Part shown: positions 27,283 to 36,430 of the stretch, in pieces | Position numbering within the stretch: position 1 is the stretch's first letter | How the letters are laid out: every line of letters starts with the position of its first letter | DNA from: JANQTF01 sp036835375 | GTDB lineage: Bacteria > Bacteroidota > Bacteroidia > J057 | Direction of reading: 5' to 3' | Assembly (NCBI GenBank): GCA_036835375.1 | Contig: DAITMB010000016.1 | Coordinates: 1 to 56,853 of the forward strand | DNA length: 56,853 nucleotides | Notes under the pieces: model-generated | Told to the model about the DNA's origin: nothing | What the model saw: only the letters and a program-made list of their open reading frames with translations | Database searches by the model: none | Position numbers and translations under genes: made by a program

Positions 27283-29694
27283 ATGAATATCTCCTATCAC
27301 TGGCTCAAAGAATATATTGACCTGGACCTTAGCCCGGAACAGGTCGCCGAGCATCTAACCATGCTGGGGCTGGAAGTCGGTAAAATAGATCGAAAAGGGG
27401 CCATCCCAGGGAATTTGGCAGGTGTGCTGGTGGGCAAGGTACTTCGTACCGAACAGCATCCCAATGCCGACCGACTGCGCATATGCCAAGTGGATATCGG
27501 TGCAGGTGAGCCTCTCTCCATCGTGTGTGGCGCTGCCAATGTCGCCGAAGGACAAAAGGTTCCAGTAGCGACCATAGGCACCAAGTTGTATCCCTTTGGG
27601 CAAGGCGAAGAAGCTGCTTTCACCATCAAAAAAGGGAAAATTCGGGGAGAAGTCTCTGAGGGGATGATTTGTGCGGAAGACGAGCTGGGCATTGGGCCGG
27701 GCCATGAGGGCATCCTTGTGCTGGACGCTTCGGCACCCGTTGGCGCAGAAGCGCGCGACTTTTTGGCTATCAAAGAGGACATTGTCCTGGAAGTCGATCT
27801 GACGCCCAACCGGGTGGACGCAGCTTCCCACTACGGCGTAGCGCGCGATCTCGCAGCCGCACTGGGCCAAGTGGTCAAGTTTCCGGTTCTTTCCTTTGAC
27901 CCATCCACCCTTTCTGCCCCGCAACCCATCCATGTGAAAGTCGAGGACCCCCTGCGATGCAAGCGATACACGTCCCTTTGCATCGACGGTGTGAGCATTG
28001 GGGAGAGTCCAGAATGGCTGCAAGAGCGCTTAACATCCATTGGGCTTCGCCCGATCAACAACGTGGTGGACGTGACCAACTACGTCCTGCACGAACTTGG
28101 CCAACCGCTCCATGCCTTTGATGCAGATCGACTGGAAGGCGGACAAATCATCGTCAAAACACTCCCGGAAGCGGCCACACTGGTCACTCTGGATGAACAA
28201 TCACGGGCTTTATTGCCTGATCAAGACTTGCTGATCTGCGATGCACAGCGACCGCTTTGTCTCGCGGGAATCATGGGTGGGCTTCATTCTGGTGTGTCTT
28301 CTCAGACCACACGCATCTTCCTGGAATCTGCCTATTTCGATGCGGGCAGCGTGCGTCGCACCTCAAAACGACTCGGGATCAACACCGATTCGAGCTTCCG
28401 ATTTGAGCGGGGGGCAGATCCACACATGACCCTTCGGGCGGCTCTTCGCGCAGCAGACTTGATCCAGCAGTTGGCCGGAGGAGAAATTTCGGTCGTCACA
28501 GACTGGCAAGCGGAGGCATTTGCCCCTTTCCTAGTGAATCTCTCTGTGCGCAAGACCCAGCGCCTGATCGGTGCAGCCATTGCTAAAGAAGAAATCATTC
28601 GTATCCTCACAGCGCTCGAGATTACTGTTTCTGAACAAGACGAGGACCTCCTTGCGCTCCAGGTGCCCCCTTATCGGGTGGATGTGAAGCGCGACGTGGA
28701 CGTGATCGAGGACCTGCTACGGGTGTATGGATACAACCGAATCGCGCTTCCAGCACAGATGCACAGCTCGCTGGACTATCGGCAGCGACGCAATGATTTT
28801 CGGTTGAAGGAGACCGTGGCCAACTATTTTTCGGCCAACGGCTACTACGAAATCCTCAACAACTCCTTGGTATCCAAAGCCCTGGGCGACGACCAAGCGG
28901 TAGAGCTGGCCAATCCTTTGAGTGAAGATCTCGGGATCATGCGCCAATCTATGCTTCCGGGCGCCTTAGAAACCGTCAGGTACAACCAAAATCGCCAGCA
29001 AGAGAGCCTCAAGTTTTTTGAATTCGGCAAAACCTACCGCAAGCGCTCCGAGATGGATTTTGAGGAGCGCAGCTGGATGGCGATCACTGTCGCAGGGCTC
29101 AAGCATCCGATGCACTGGGAGGCGAAAGCTCCAGCTTCCACGCTGTTTACCCTGACACATGAAGTAGAACGGCTTCAGGCTTGGGCTGGCATCTCCGGTC
29201 AAGTGCGTGAATGTGAAGACCCTGAATTCGCTTATGCCTTGGAACTCGTGGTAGATGGTCGGGTACTGCTTCGGTATGGCCGGGTGACTCCCCAGTGGGA
29301 AAGCCGATTTGACTTGCGCATGGAGACCTATCACCTCCGCCTGGATTGGGAAGGATTTCTGAAAGCCTATGGAAGCAAAGTGATCCGCTATCAACCCGTG
29401 TCGGTGTTTCCGGCGGTGCGTCGAGACATCAGCTTGTTGATGGAGCAAAACATAGACTTTGCTAAGATCAGAGAAGTGGTGTTGAAAGCCAATCCTAAAC
29501 TCATCCAATCGGTGGCTTTGCACGATGTTTACCGAGGAAAGGGCATGGCGGAGTCAGAAAAAAGCTACTTGATTTCCATTGAGCTACGAGACGATACAAA
29601 AACCCTGCTCGATGACTCCGTCGAAAAGGTGATGAGCTTTGTGGTGCAGTCGCTCGAGAAGCAGTTGGGGGTGAAAGTCAGGGGCAAATCCTGA
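27283..29694 (+). CDS. pheT: Phenylalanine--tRNA ligase beta subunit
   Basis: The alpha2-beta2 enzyme charges tRNA-Phe. This 803-residue beta subunit has the normal length and domain order: an N-terminal segment MNISYHWLKEYIDLDL, an EMAPII-like tRNA-binding domain (about 40-150, VGKVLRTEQHPNADRLRICQVD), B3/B4 editing (about 210-390, NNVVDVTNYVLHELGQPLHAFDAD), B5 (about 400-475), the catalytic-like core (about 480-690) and the ferredoxin-fold anticodon-binding FDX-ACB (about 710-803, YQPVSVFPAVRRDISLLM). The alpha subunit gene pheS is not nearby. The start at 27283 is the standard one. Confidence 0.97.
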   Translation: MNISYHWLKEYIDLDLSPEQVAEHLTMLGLEVGKIDRKGAIPGNLAGVLVGKVLRTEQHPNADRLRICQVDIGAGEPLSIVCGAANVAEGQKVPVATIGTKLYPFGQGEEAAFTIKKGKIRGEVSEGMICAEDELGIGPGHEGILVLDASAPVGAEARDFLAIKEDIVLEVDLTPNRVDAASHYGVARDLAAALGQVVKFPVLSFDPSTLSAPQPIHVKVEDPLRCKRYTSLCIDGVSIGESPEWLQERLTSIGLRPINNVVDVTNYVLHELGQPLHAFDADRLEGGQIIVKTLPEAATLVTLDEQSRALLPDQDLLICDAQRPLCLAGIMGGLHSGVSSQTTRIFLESAYFDAGSVRRTSKRLGINTDSSFRFERGADPHMTLRAALRAADLIQQLAGGEISVVTDWQAEAFAPFLVNLSVRKTQRLIGAAIAKEEIIRILTALEITVSEQDEDLLALQVPPYRVDVKRDVDVIEDLLRVYGYNRIALPAQMHSSLDYRQRRNDFRLKETVANYFSANGYYEILNNSLVSKALGDDQAVELANPLSEDLGIMRQSMLPGALETVRYNQNRQQESLKFFEFGKTYRKRSEMDFEERSWMAITVAGLKHPMHWEAKAPASTLFTLTHEVERLQAWAGISGQVRECEDPEFAYALELVVDGRVLLRYGRVTPQWESRFDLRMETYHLRLDWEGFLKAYGSKVIRYQPVSVFPAVRRDISLLMEQNIDFAKIREVVLKANPKLIQSVALHDVYRGKGMAESEKSYLISIELRDDTKTLLDDSVEKVMSFVVQSLEKQLGVKVRGKS

Positions 29695-29967
29695 CTATGC
29701 GGGGCAGAGTTCGGACATTTGACCAGCGGATCGGTTGAGCTTTGGGACTGGCACACCGAACGTGCCGCGACATAGCAAGGATTTGCGGCTCAAATGAGGC
29801 ATTTTTGCCATGAGTCCGCGAACATCTGGCTCTCTTCATCTACTGAACAATCAGCTGATATTCAGATAATTAAAAATGTCTTCTTGAAGAATCAGATCAA
29901 TGGAGACGCGTTCTTTGGATTAGCGTGAAAAATATCACTAACTTGAGAGATCGACAGGTACCCTGCA

Positions 29968-30255
29968 ATGGAGGAGTTGATCCGAAAGCTGCAGGAGGTC
30001 AGCCGAAAAACATCACAGCTCAGCGCTGCGGTGAACGACCTCCAACAGGAACGAGAGATCTTGTTGACCCGGATCAAAGAGTTGGAAGACACACTTACCG
30101 GGAAAGAAGCATCTCTTCGCAGACATGAAACTAGTCAGGGAGCTGCCCGCAAGGGACAGTTATCCCTTGATGGTGTCGATCGGGAGGCCCTGCAAGCTCA
30201 GATCGACCGCTATTTGCAGGAAATTGATCTTTGTCTCAAACGTTTTGGCGATTGA
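29968..30255 (+). CDS. Small coiled-coil protein upstream of zapA
   Basis: This 95-residue protein is almost entirely heptad coiled coil (MEELIRKLQEVSRKTSQLSAA and LQQEREILLTRIKELEDTL), ending ALQAQIDRYLQEIDLCLKRFGD. It has no signal or TM segment. A small coiled-coil gene just before zapA is common in Bacteroidota, and a ZapB-like role in Z-ring assembly is a reasonable inference but not shown. Its stop codon lies at 30253-30255, immediately before the zapA frame begins, so translation of the two is probably coupled. Confidence 0.7.
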   Translation: MEELIRKLQEVSRKTSQLSAAVNDLQQEREILLTRIKELEDTLTGKEASLRRHETSQGAARKGQLSLDGVDREALQAQIDRYLQEIDLCLKRFGD

Positions 30256-30274
30256 CATCGACCGGAAACGGCAC

Positions 30275-30589
30275 TTGAAAAGTTTGGAACGACGCTCGAT
30301 CAACATACATATATTTGGACGACAGTTTCCTATACGGGTGACTGAGGAGGAAGCGGCTGTCATCAAAGAGGCTGCTAATGGAATTAACGCGAAAATCCGC
30401 TCATTCCGAGCTGATTATACCCACCAGGACGATCTGGATATCGCACTGATGGCCTGTCTGGACATTATGACGGAATTACTCCGGCTCAAATCCCGGCAAC
30501 AAGCGGACACTTCACTCGCCATCGACTCCCTCTCTCGTCTGGAGGAGCAGCTAGACCAAGTCCTAGCGAGTTCTTCCCTTCCCAGTTGA
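30275..30589 (+). CDS. zapA: Cell division protein ZapA
   Basis: ZapA bundles FtsZ filaments at midcell. The core INIHIFGRQFPIRVTEEEAAVIKEAANGIN is the typical ZapA N-terminal domain, followed by a helix DIALMACLDIMTELLRLKS and a coiled-coil tail; about 104 residues is a normal length. There is no ATG at the expected place. Candidates are TTG at 30275 (used here), TTG at 30284, or ATT at 30251 overlapping the upstream stop as ATTGA. ATGs farther upstream (30125, 30170) would add about 35 or more unlike residues overlapping the previous gene. It lies between the coiled-coil gene and rny, a conserved arrangement. Confidence 0.8.
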   Translation: MKSLERRSINIHIFGRQFPIRVTEEEAAVIKEAANGINAKIRSFRADYTHQDDLDIALMACLDIMTELLRLKSRQQADTSLAIDSLSRLEEQLDQVLASSSLPS

Positions 30590-30626
30590 TCTTTTTTCCC
30601 TGCTTTTCTGCCCTACCGAATCGACT

Positions 30627-30665
30627 GGCGGCAACAGTTCCTTTTCTGTCAGGAACATTGCCTCC
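30627..30665 (+). ncRNA. Structured RNA element in the zapA-rny interval (6S-like candidate)
   Basis: GG-C-GGCAA-CA-GTTCC (30627-30641) pairs with GGAAC-A-TTGCC-T-CC (30652-30665): 12 base pairs with small internal loops and a 10-nt loop. There is no T run, so it is not a terminator. It lies in the 108-nt gap before rny. From memory, 6S RNA genes have been annotated between zapA and rny in related bacteria. Only part of a 6S-like fold is visible here, so this is a candidate, or a 5' leader structure of rny. Confidence 0.3.
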
Positions 30666-30697
30666 CCTCGCTTCCATTTATCCTTTATCCCATTGTC

Positions 30698-32293
30698 ATG
30701 GATATATTGAGTCTCATGATCGGAGTCGGCATTGGGGTCATAGCGGGAATCATCACAGGCTACTTCGGCAACCGCTATATATTGACCGCCGCGAATAACA
30801 AAATGATCGAAACAGCCAAGGTGAAGGCTGAAAGCATTATTTCCCAAGCTGAGCTAAAGGGAGAAAACATCAAGCAAGACCGCATTGCAAAGGCCAATGA
30901 AAAGTATCAGGCCTTGAAGGAAAAATTTGAGATCAATGCTGATAAGCAGAAAGAAAAGCTCGACCAGCGCGAAAACAAGCTGCGACAGCGCGAACAGCAG
31001 ATCCAAAGTCGAGAAGAGAAAATCAAATCCGAGCAGCAGCGCCTCAAGTCTTCTCAGGACAAGGTAGATGCCCTGAAGGAAACGCTTGCGACCCAGCTAG
31101 AGCTGTATGAAAAAAAGCAAGAAGACCTTGAGCACCTGCGACAAAAGCAAGTGACTGACCTGGAAAAAATCGCTGGTCTCTCCGCCGAGGAGGCCAAGGC
31201 CAGTATGATGGAAGCCCTCAAGCAGGACGTGAAATCCGAGGCTGCATCGCAAGCCAGAGACATCATTGAGGAAGCCAAACTCACTGCTACGAAAGACGCC
31301 AAAAAGATCGTCATTGAGACGATTCAGCGGACTGCGGCGGAGCACGCTATCGAGAATACGGTCACGGTGTTCCCCCTTGAAAATGACGAGATCAAGGGCA
31401 GGATCATCGGTCGGGAAGGGCGCAACATCCGGGCGCTGGAAATGGTCACAGGCATAGAGATCATCGTCGATGATACCCCAGAGGCGATTATCCTCTCTGG
31501 ATTTGACCCCATTCGCAGGGAAATCGCTCGCCTCTCGCTCCACAAGCTCGTGACGGATGGCCGCATCCACCCAGCGAGAATTGAGGAAGTGGTGAAAAAA
31601 ACTGAGAAAAAGATCACCGAGGAAATCATCGAGCTTGGCGAGCGCACAGCCATTGATCTGGGGATTCCGGGATTACGCCCTGAACTCATCAAGCTGATAG
31701 GGCGAATGAAATACCGCTCTTCTTACGGACAAAACCTGCTCAACCACTCTCGTGAGACCGCAAACCTCTGCGCAGTCATGGCTGCGGAGCTAGGCATTGA
31801 TGTGAAAAAAGCCAAACGGGCAGGCCTGCTCCACGACATTGGCAAGGTAGCTGAAGATCACTCCGACAAACCCCACGCCCTGCTCGGCATGGAGCTTGCC
31901 GAAAAGTACGGAGAGCACCCAGACATCTGCAACGCCATCGGTGCCCACCACGATGAGATCGAAATGACTTCTATCATCTCGCCAATCGTACAGGCTTGTG
32001 ATGCAATTTCGGGCTCACGCCCCGGCGCTCGCCGCGAAATCGTAGAATCCTACATCCAGCGGCTCAAGGACCTCGAAACACTTGCCCTGTCTTATCCTGG
32101 TGTGGTGAAGACTTATGCGATCCAAGCAGGAAGGGAACTGCGGGTGATTGTCGAAAGTGAGAAAGTGAGCGACGACAAGGCGGATCAAATCGCCTTCGAC
32201 ATTTCTCAGCAGATCATGAAGGACATGCAGTACCCCGGCCACATCAAGATCACGGTCATCAGAGAGAAACGCTCCATCGCATTCGCTAAATAA
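30698..32293 (+). CDS. rny: Ribonuclease Y
   Basis: RNase Y is a membrane-anchored endoribonuclease that starts mRNA decay. The 531-residue protein has one N-terminal TM helix (LMIGVGIGVIAGIITGYFG), a long coiled coil (about residues 35-200), a KH RNA-binding domain (GRIIGREGRNIRALE, about 225-290), and an HD nuclease domain with GLLHDIGK (H379-D380) plus the conserved C-terminal segment ending IKITVIREKRSIAFAK. All domains are complete. The ATG at 30698 gives the usual anchor. A strong terminator follows. Confidence 0.97.
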   Translation: MDILSLMIGVGIGVIAGIITGYFGNRYILTAANNKMIETAKVKAESIISQAELKGENIKQDRIAKANEKYQALKEKFEINADKQKEKLDQRENKLRQREQQIQSREEKIKSEQQRLKSSQDKVDALKETLATQLELYEKKQEDLEHLRQKQVTDLEKIAGLSAEEAKASMMEALKQDVKSEAASQARDIIEEAKLTATKDAKKIVIETIQRTAAEHAIENTVTVFPLENDEIKGRIIGREGRNIRALEMVTGIEIIVDDTPEAIILSGFDPIRREIARLSLHKLVTDGRIHPARIEEVVKKTEKKITEEIIELGERTAIDLGIPGLRPELIKLIGRMKYRSSYGQNLLNHSRETANLCAVMAAELGIDVKKAKRAGLLHDIGKVAEDHSDKPHALLGMELAEKYGEHPDICNAIGAHHDEIEMTSIISPIVQACDAISGSRPGARREIVESYIQRLKDLETLALSYPGVVKTYAIQAGRELRVIVESEKVSDDKADQIAFDISQQIMKDMQYPGHIKITVIREKRSIAFAK

Positions 32294-32324
32294 ACATCTT
32301 CTCTGGTATTCGCCTCGAAACAAA

Positions 32325-32353
32325 GCAGCCGCTCCAACTGGAGCGGCTGTTTC
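32325..32353 (+). terminator. Rho-independent terminator after rny
   Basis: CAGCCGCTCC (32326-32335) pairs perfectly with GGAGCGGCTG (32340-32349) around AACT, followed by TTTC. It lies between convergent rny and the pullulanase-like gene. Confidence 0.85.
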
Positions 32354-32403
32354 TGTATCAAATCATCGTGGCGAACCGCCTAGATACCCCTACAAAAAAA
32401 GCA

Positions 32404-35103
32404 TCAATCTCGCACCCAGACTTTAAACTCTGTGCCTTCCAGGACAAAGTCTAAAGGAACGCCGCCGGAAAGACTTTGCCACCGCTTCTCATCTTTCACT
32501 CCATTGATATGGTCGAACGCTTCATTGTTGCCGATGAGCCGCCAAGTGCCTGACGGTAGCACAATCCCCTTCCAGTCATGTGCCTCGCCGCCTGTATTGA
32601 TCAGGACAAACACGCGATTGGCTACAAGGTATCCGAGCTGGTAAGGGTTGATCGTGTCGGCCCACTGAAAGTATCCCATCGGCACTGGCTCCGCAAGGCG
32701 AAACACTTCTCCGTATGCTGACATTCGAAATCGGTTCAGTCCACGCCAAAAAGCATACATATTGCCGTAATTGTTGTGGTACTTACGACCATCTTTTTTC
32801 ATCCCGACCTGTTCCCAAACGAACTGGTTGGCGCGGCGCATGTTGTAGGTATCACGCTTTCCGTGCAAGTACACCTTGGTGCCATTTTGCATGGTTTTGA
32901 CCGTCTCTCTGAGTTCAGCGATGCCTTTGGAGCGCATCACTTCGGTGCCTCCGTGCGTCACGATGGGACCGACAGAAGTATAAAGCAGGAGCGCTGCGAT
33001 TTTGTAGCGATCCTCATCCACTCCCAAGTTCCCGTTCCAGTCGTTGAGCGCGAATTGATCAGCAAGCGACCAATTGTCGTGGATGTCCAGGTAGCTGATG
33101 CCGCTCAGGGGGGTCTTGTCATCAGGAAAAGTTGCTGTCAACGCCCGTTTTACGCTCTCTTTTTCTTTGAAATTTCCACCGGCATAGCCCTGATCGCGAC
33201 CCTTGACTTCGGGATTACTCACGGGCCCCTTGATGGCGTTGCGGGCTTCGTCTTGAAAGAAAACGATGGGTGAATTGTGCTTGTACCAATCCCATGAGGG
33301 ATTCGATTCAAAATCGGGGTCGAATGATCCGATCCAGGGTTCTCCGTAGAGAATAATCTCTGGTCCCAGAGCGATTCGAAGTTTTTCGAGGGTCTGGCGG
33401 TCAATCTGCCCGGCGAGGTCCACTCGAAATCCGTCGATCCCAAACTCCTCAATCCAGTGTTTGCACTGATCTATGAGCCAGCGCTGCACCATGGGTCGAT
33501 TTTCTGTCTTTACCTCATTTCCATACTCTCCGATGTGGGCGAGATTTTTGGTACGGTAATAATATTGTTTGTCCAGCACATTCCAGTGAAAAAAGTATGG
33601 CTGGCTGTCCATATTTTCTGCCGTGTGATTGGGCACGATGTCGATGATCACGGCGATATTCTCTTGGTGAAATGACTCGACCAAGTCACGAAATTGCTCG
33701 CGCTCTGCACCTGCTTCGGTTCCTTTTTGCCGATATCGACTCTCCACTGCAAAGCAGTGTGACGTGCGATAGCCCCACTGATAATTTTCGGTAGCGATGC
33801 CTTGCTCTATCATGAAGGGATCGTTCTCAAAGGAAGGCTTCCACCAGGCATCGGGATAGTGGAGGTACTCCTGCATGGGCATAAGATGGACTACGTTGAT
33901 CCCCAAATCGACGAGGTAATCAAATCCGATGGGCTCACCGGCACGATTTTTCAGCCCCCGCTGATGGAAAGCTGGAATGGTGCCTTTCATGTCCTCCGAG
34001 ACCGGGAGAAGATCTGTGAAGTCCTGCACGTGAACTTCATAGGCAATGATGTCCTGCGTCGGCGGAATACCTTTGGCGAGCGGCTTAGCAGGCTTCGTTG
34101 CGGGCCATACCCGACATTTTCCAAAGCTGTCATCGCTGACCCTGGCGTAGGGATCGGAGATGTGTACTGGGGTGGTTTCGTAAAAGTGGTTACCGGGATC
34201 TTCTGCGCCATGCACGGTAAAGTCATACCAGATCCCTTGAAGGTTCTCCGGAAAAAAGGCCTCCCACACGCCATCAGGATCTATGGCCATCTCCACGACA
34301 CGTTCTGCTTGCTCGTCGTCTTTGTCGAGATAGAGATACAATTGAATGCGCTCAGCACGAGGGGCAAACAGCCGAAAGGCTGTCTCGCGGCCATCAAGGG
34401 AAATATTGGCGCCAAGAGGCTTGGCAGAGTAAAGCTCTTTGAACCAGCCATCGAAGGAACACAGAGATCGAAGTCCCAAATGAGGGATTTCCAGCCAGTG
34501 GACCCGGCGAATATCCAAAGGAAGCTCCGGCACGAGCAAGGCGGTGTGAGCTTCGTTGGGCAATACTTCAGCGATGTTGAGCCGTTGACCTTGTGCATCG
34601 GTGAGCTGATATGCGTCAGGAGAAAGAGGCCGATTGCTGCCTTGAAAAGAAACCCAGATAGTACCTGATCTTCGGAGTTCTGCTTTCACGGAAGGGGGAA
34701 TTAAGTGGGGAAACAGGACAAGATTGCCACCTTTGGCATTGGGTGTCCCGGCGGGTGGTGTCATCCAGGCACCGTCATTGATGCGGTATTTGAACTCAGT
34801 TTGCGGCCCGAAGGTAGCATAAGCGGCATTAGGAACTGCGAGCAGCCAAGCACTTTCGTTAACTTGGCTTAGGATCCAGGCAGAATCGTCCATGTCGGTA
34901 CTCCAGTTTCGGAAGGCCCCCGTCACCACCACCCGATCTGGATCGACCTCATAATGAGCCTCTTCAAACAAAAACCACGTGGTGTCGCCAAGGTGATAGA
35001 AGCCTTGTACCCAGGCCGAGTCCGGAAAAGATTGAGCCGTGGCGTTCAGCCCTCCAATCATCAGCCATATGACGGGCGAGAAGAGTCGGATCATTTGTCG
35101 CAT
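32404..35103 (-). CDS. Secreted GH13 pullulanase-like alpha-glucan hydrolase
   Basis: This 899-residue enzyme has a signal peptide (MRQMIRLFSPVIWLMIGGLNATAQ). N-terminal carbohydrate-binding/CBM48-like beta domains come next (about residues 30-330; TAFRLFAPRAERIQLYLY is the CBM48-like part), then a GH13 TIM barrel. The catalytic residues are visible: nucleophile D562 in GFRVDLAG, acid/base E588 in ILYGEPW, and stabiliser D676 in DIHDNW. YGEPW and the early YEVHVQDFT fit type I pullulanase, which cuts alpha-1,6 branches of starch or glycogen. No SusC/SusD genes are adjacent, so it is not in a standard polysaccharide locus. A near-match -7 box lies at 35227-35234 (minus). Confidence 0.88.
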   Translation of the reverse strand: MRQMIRLFSPVIWLMIGGLNATAQSFPDSAWVQGFYHLGDTTWFLFEEAHYEVDPDRVVVTGAFRNWSTDMDDSAWILSQVNESAWLLAVPNAAYATFGPQTEFKYRINDGAWMTPPAGTPNAKGGNLVLFPHLIPPSVKAELRRSGTIWVSFQGSNRPLSPDAYQLTDAQGQRLNIAEVLPNEAHTALLVPELPLDIRRVHWLEIPHLGLRSLCSFDGWFKELYSAKPLGANISLDGRETAFRLFAPRAERIQLYLYLDKDDEQAERVVEMAIDPDGVWEAFFPENLQGIWYDFTVHGAEDPGNHFYETTPVHISDPYARVSDDSFGKCRVWPATKPAKPLAKGIPPTQDIIAYEVHVQDFTDLLPVSEDMKGTIPAFHQRGLKNRAGEPIGFDYLVDLGINVVHLMPMQEYLHYPDAWWKPSFENDPFMIEQGIATENYQWGYRTSHCFAVESRYRQKGTEAGAEREQFRDLVESFHQENIAVIIDIVPNHTAENMDSQPYFFHWNVLDKQYYYRTKNLAHIGEYGNEVKTENRPMVQRWLIDQCKHWIEEFGIDGFRVDLAGQIDRQTLEKLRIALGPEIILYGEPWIGSFDPDFESNPSWDWYKHNSPIVFFQDEARNAIKGPVSNPEVKGRDQGYAGGNFKEKESVKRALTATFPDDKTPLSGISYLDIHDNWSLADQFALNDWNGNLGVDEDRYKIAALLLYTSVGPIVTHGGTEVMRSKGIAELRETVKTMQNGTKVYLHGKRDTYNMRRANQFVWEQVGMKKDGRKYHNNYGNMYAFWRGLNRFRMSAYGEVFRLAEPVPMGYFQWADTINPYQLGYLVANRVFVLINTGGEAHDWKGIVLPSGTWRLIGNNEAFDHINGVKDEKRWQSLSGGVPLDFVLEGTEFKVWVRD

Positions 35104-35482
35104 AGCTTGTCACGTAGTAGGTAGGTGGTAGCCGAAGGAGCAAAAGAAACAAGCTGATCACATCAGCCACAGGCAGTGAGAGGCCTTAGGGTAAGATGAT
35201 TTGCTCTCTTTCGCCCAATCGGTGACAAAAGGTAAGTGCTTCTCCGAATTTTTTAGCACCATTACGAAAAAAAGAAAGGAATCTACTTCTGCTTTTGGGT
35301 GTGCTCACAGGACAGAAAGCGCTCGTTGATCTGCGTGATTCCAAATGCCACAATCAAGTTCTCATCAACTCGAGGAGAGGGAAAGATTTCATTGCGCCGT
35401 CTTGTACTTGCAAAAGGAGAAATCAGGTAGGCTTTTTGCTAGAAAGGTCAAATTGTAAGGATTATTCACCCACTGGATTCTC
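35104..35482. other. Divergent intergenic region
   Basis: About 380 bases between the pullulanase-like and deiodinase-like genes. A minus-strand TACCTTTT at 35227-35234 could serve the former. I see no further gene. Confidence 0.4.
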
Positions 35483-36175
35483 ATGTCTATCTCTACTTTC
35501 ATACCCTACGTCCGGGATAGCTATCCTCCTCAAGAAATGATCTCGCGATCCAAGGCCTACCATCAATGGCTGGATGAACGCAGGAGCCTTCGCATGTTTT
35601 CGGATCGAGAGGTTCCGCGCGAAGTCATTGAGCAACTGATCCTGGCCGCCTCTACGGCTCCCTCGGGTGCGCATAAGCAGCCTTGGACCTTCTGCGCTGT
35701 GAGCGATCCTATCATCAAAAAAGCGATCCGAGAAGCAGCAGAGGAGGAAGAATACCGGAGTTATCATGGACGCATGTCTGATGAATGGCTACAGGACTTG
35801 CAGCCACTTGGCACAGACTGGCACAAGCCTTTTTTGGAGGTTGCGCCCTGGTTGATTGTGGTCTTCAGGCAGATCTTCGGGGTGGAGGAAGGAGCGAGAC
35901 GAACCAATTACTATGTCAATGAATCGGTGGGCCTAGCATGCGGCTTTTTGCTCACAGCGATCCACCACGCGGGGCTAGTCGCCCTCACCCACACCCCCAG
36001 CCCGATGAATTTTCTTTCGAAGATCCTGAATCGTCCTGACAATGAGCGTCCCTTCCTCCTCATTCCTGTCGGGTATCCCCCCAAAGATGCAACTGTGCCA
36101 GCGCTGAAGCGGAAAGAACTTGCCGAGATCGCCCAATTTTATGAGGGCAGTCAAGAGGAACTGAGAAACGATTAA
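35483..36175 (+). CDS. Iodotyrosine deiodinase-type nitroreductase-family flavoprotein
   Basis: This 230-residue FMN protein of the nitroreductase fold most resembles iodotyrosine deiodinase (IYD), which reductively removes halogens from halotyrosines. The FMN-binding ERRSLRMF (R33, R34, S35) and APSGAHKQPW are present. The substrate-closing lid of IYD is also preserved: E90, Y94 and K115, with the same spacing (4 and 21) as in the mammalian enzyme. The closing segment IPVGYPPKDATVPALKRKEL is also IYD-like. The mammalian TM anchor is absent, as in bacterial homologues; one from Haliscomenobacter hydrossis has been characterised. The physiological substrate in bacteria is unclear. It stands alone in the map. 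Confidence 0.88.
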   Translation: MSISTFIPYVRDSYPPQEMISRSKAYHQWLDERRSLRMFSDREVPREVIEQLILAASTAPSGAHKQPWTFCAVSDPIIKKAIREAAEEEEYRSYHGRMSDEWLQDLQPLGTDWHKPFLEVAPWLIVVFRQIFGVEEGARRTNYYVNESVGLACGFLLTAIHHAGLVALTHTPSPMNFLSKILNRPDNERPFLLIPVGYPPKDATVPALKRKELAEIAQFYEGSQEELRND

Positions 36176-36430
36176 GCAATCCATTCTCGCCGAAATTCAC
36201 TTGAATCTAAGCCGTTGACGCTCCACATGTTGAAATGGGGTGATTTTTGCTTGAATATTCAGGCAACCAAGCAGTAGTTTTCGCGAACTGCGATCCAACG
36301 TGATGGCAAATAGATTCCTCATGGTCTCTTGGTTCACACAACAGATCCAGAGTCATTACCTGAAGTGGGGAAGTGTCTGTCGGATCCAATTTTCACACCT
36401 GACCTGAAAGCGAAGAGGCTTTAGAACAAT

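Noticed and set aside
26966..27286. Open frame of 106 codons before pheT
   Set aside because: It lies over a strong promoter and its product has no family-like features.
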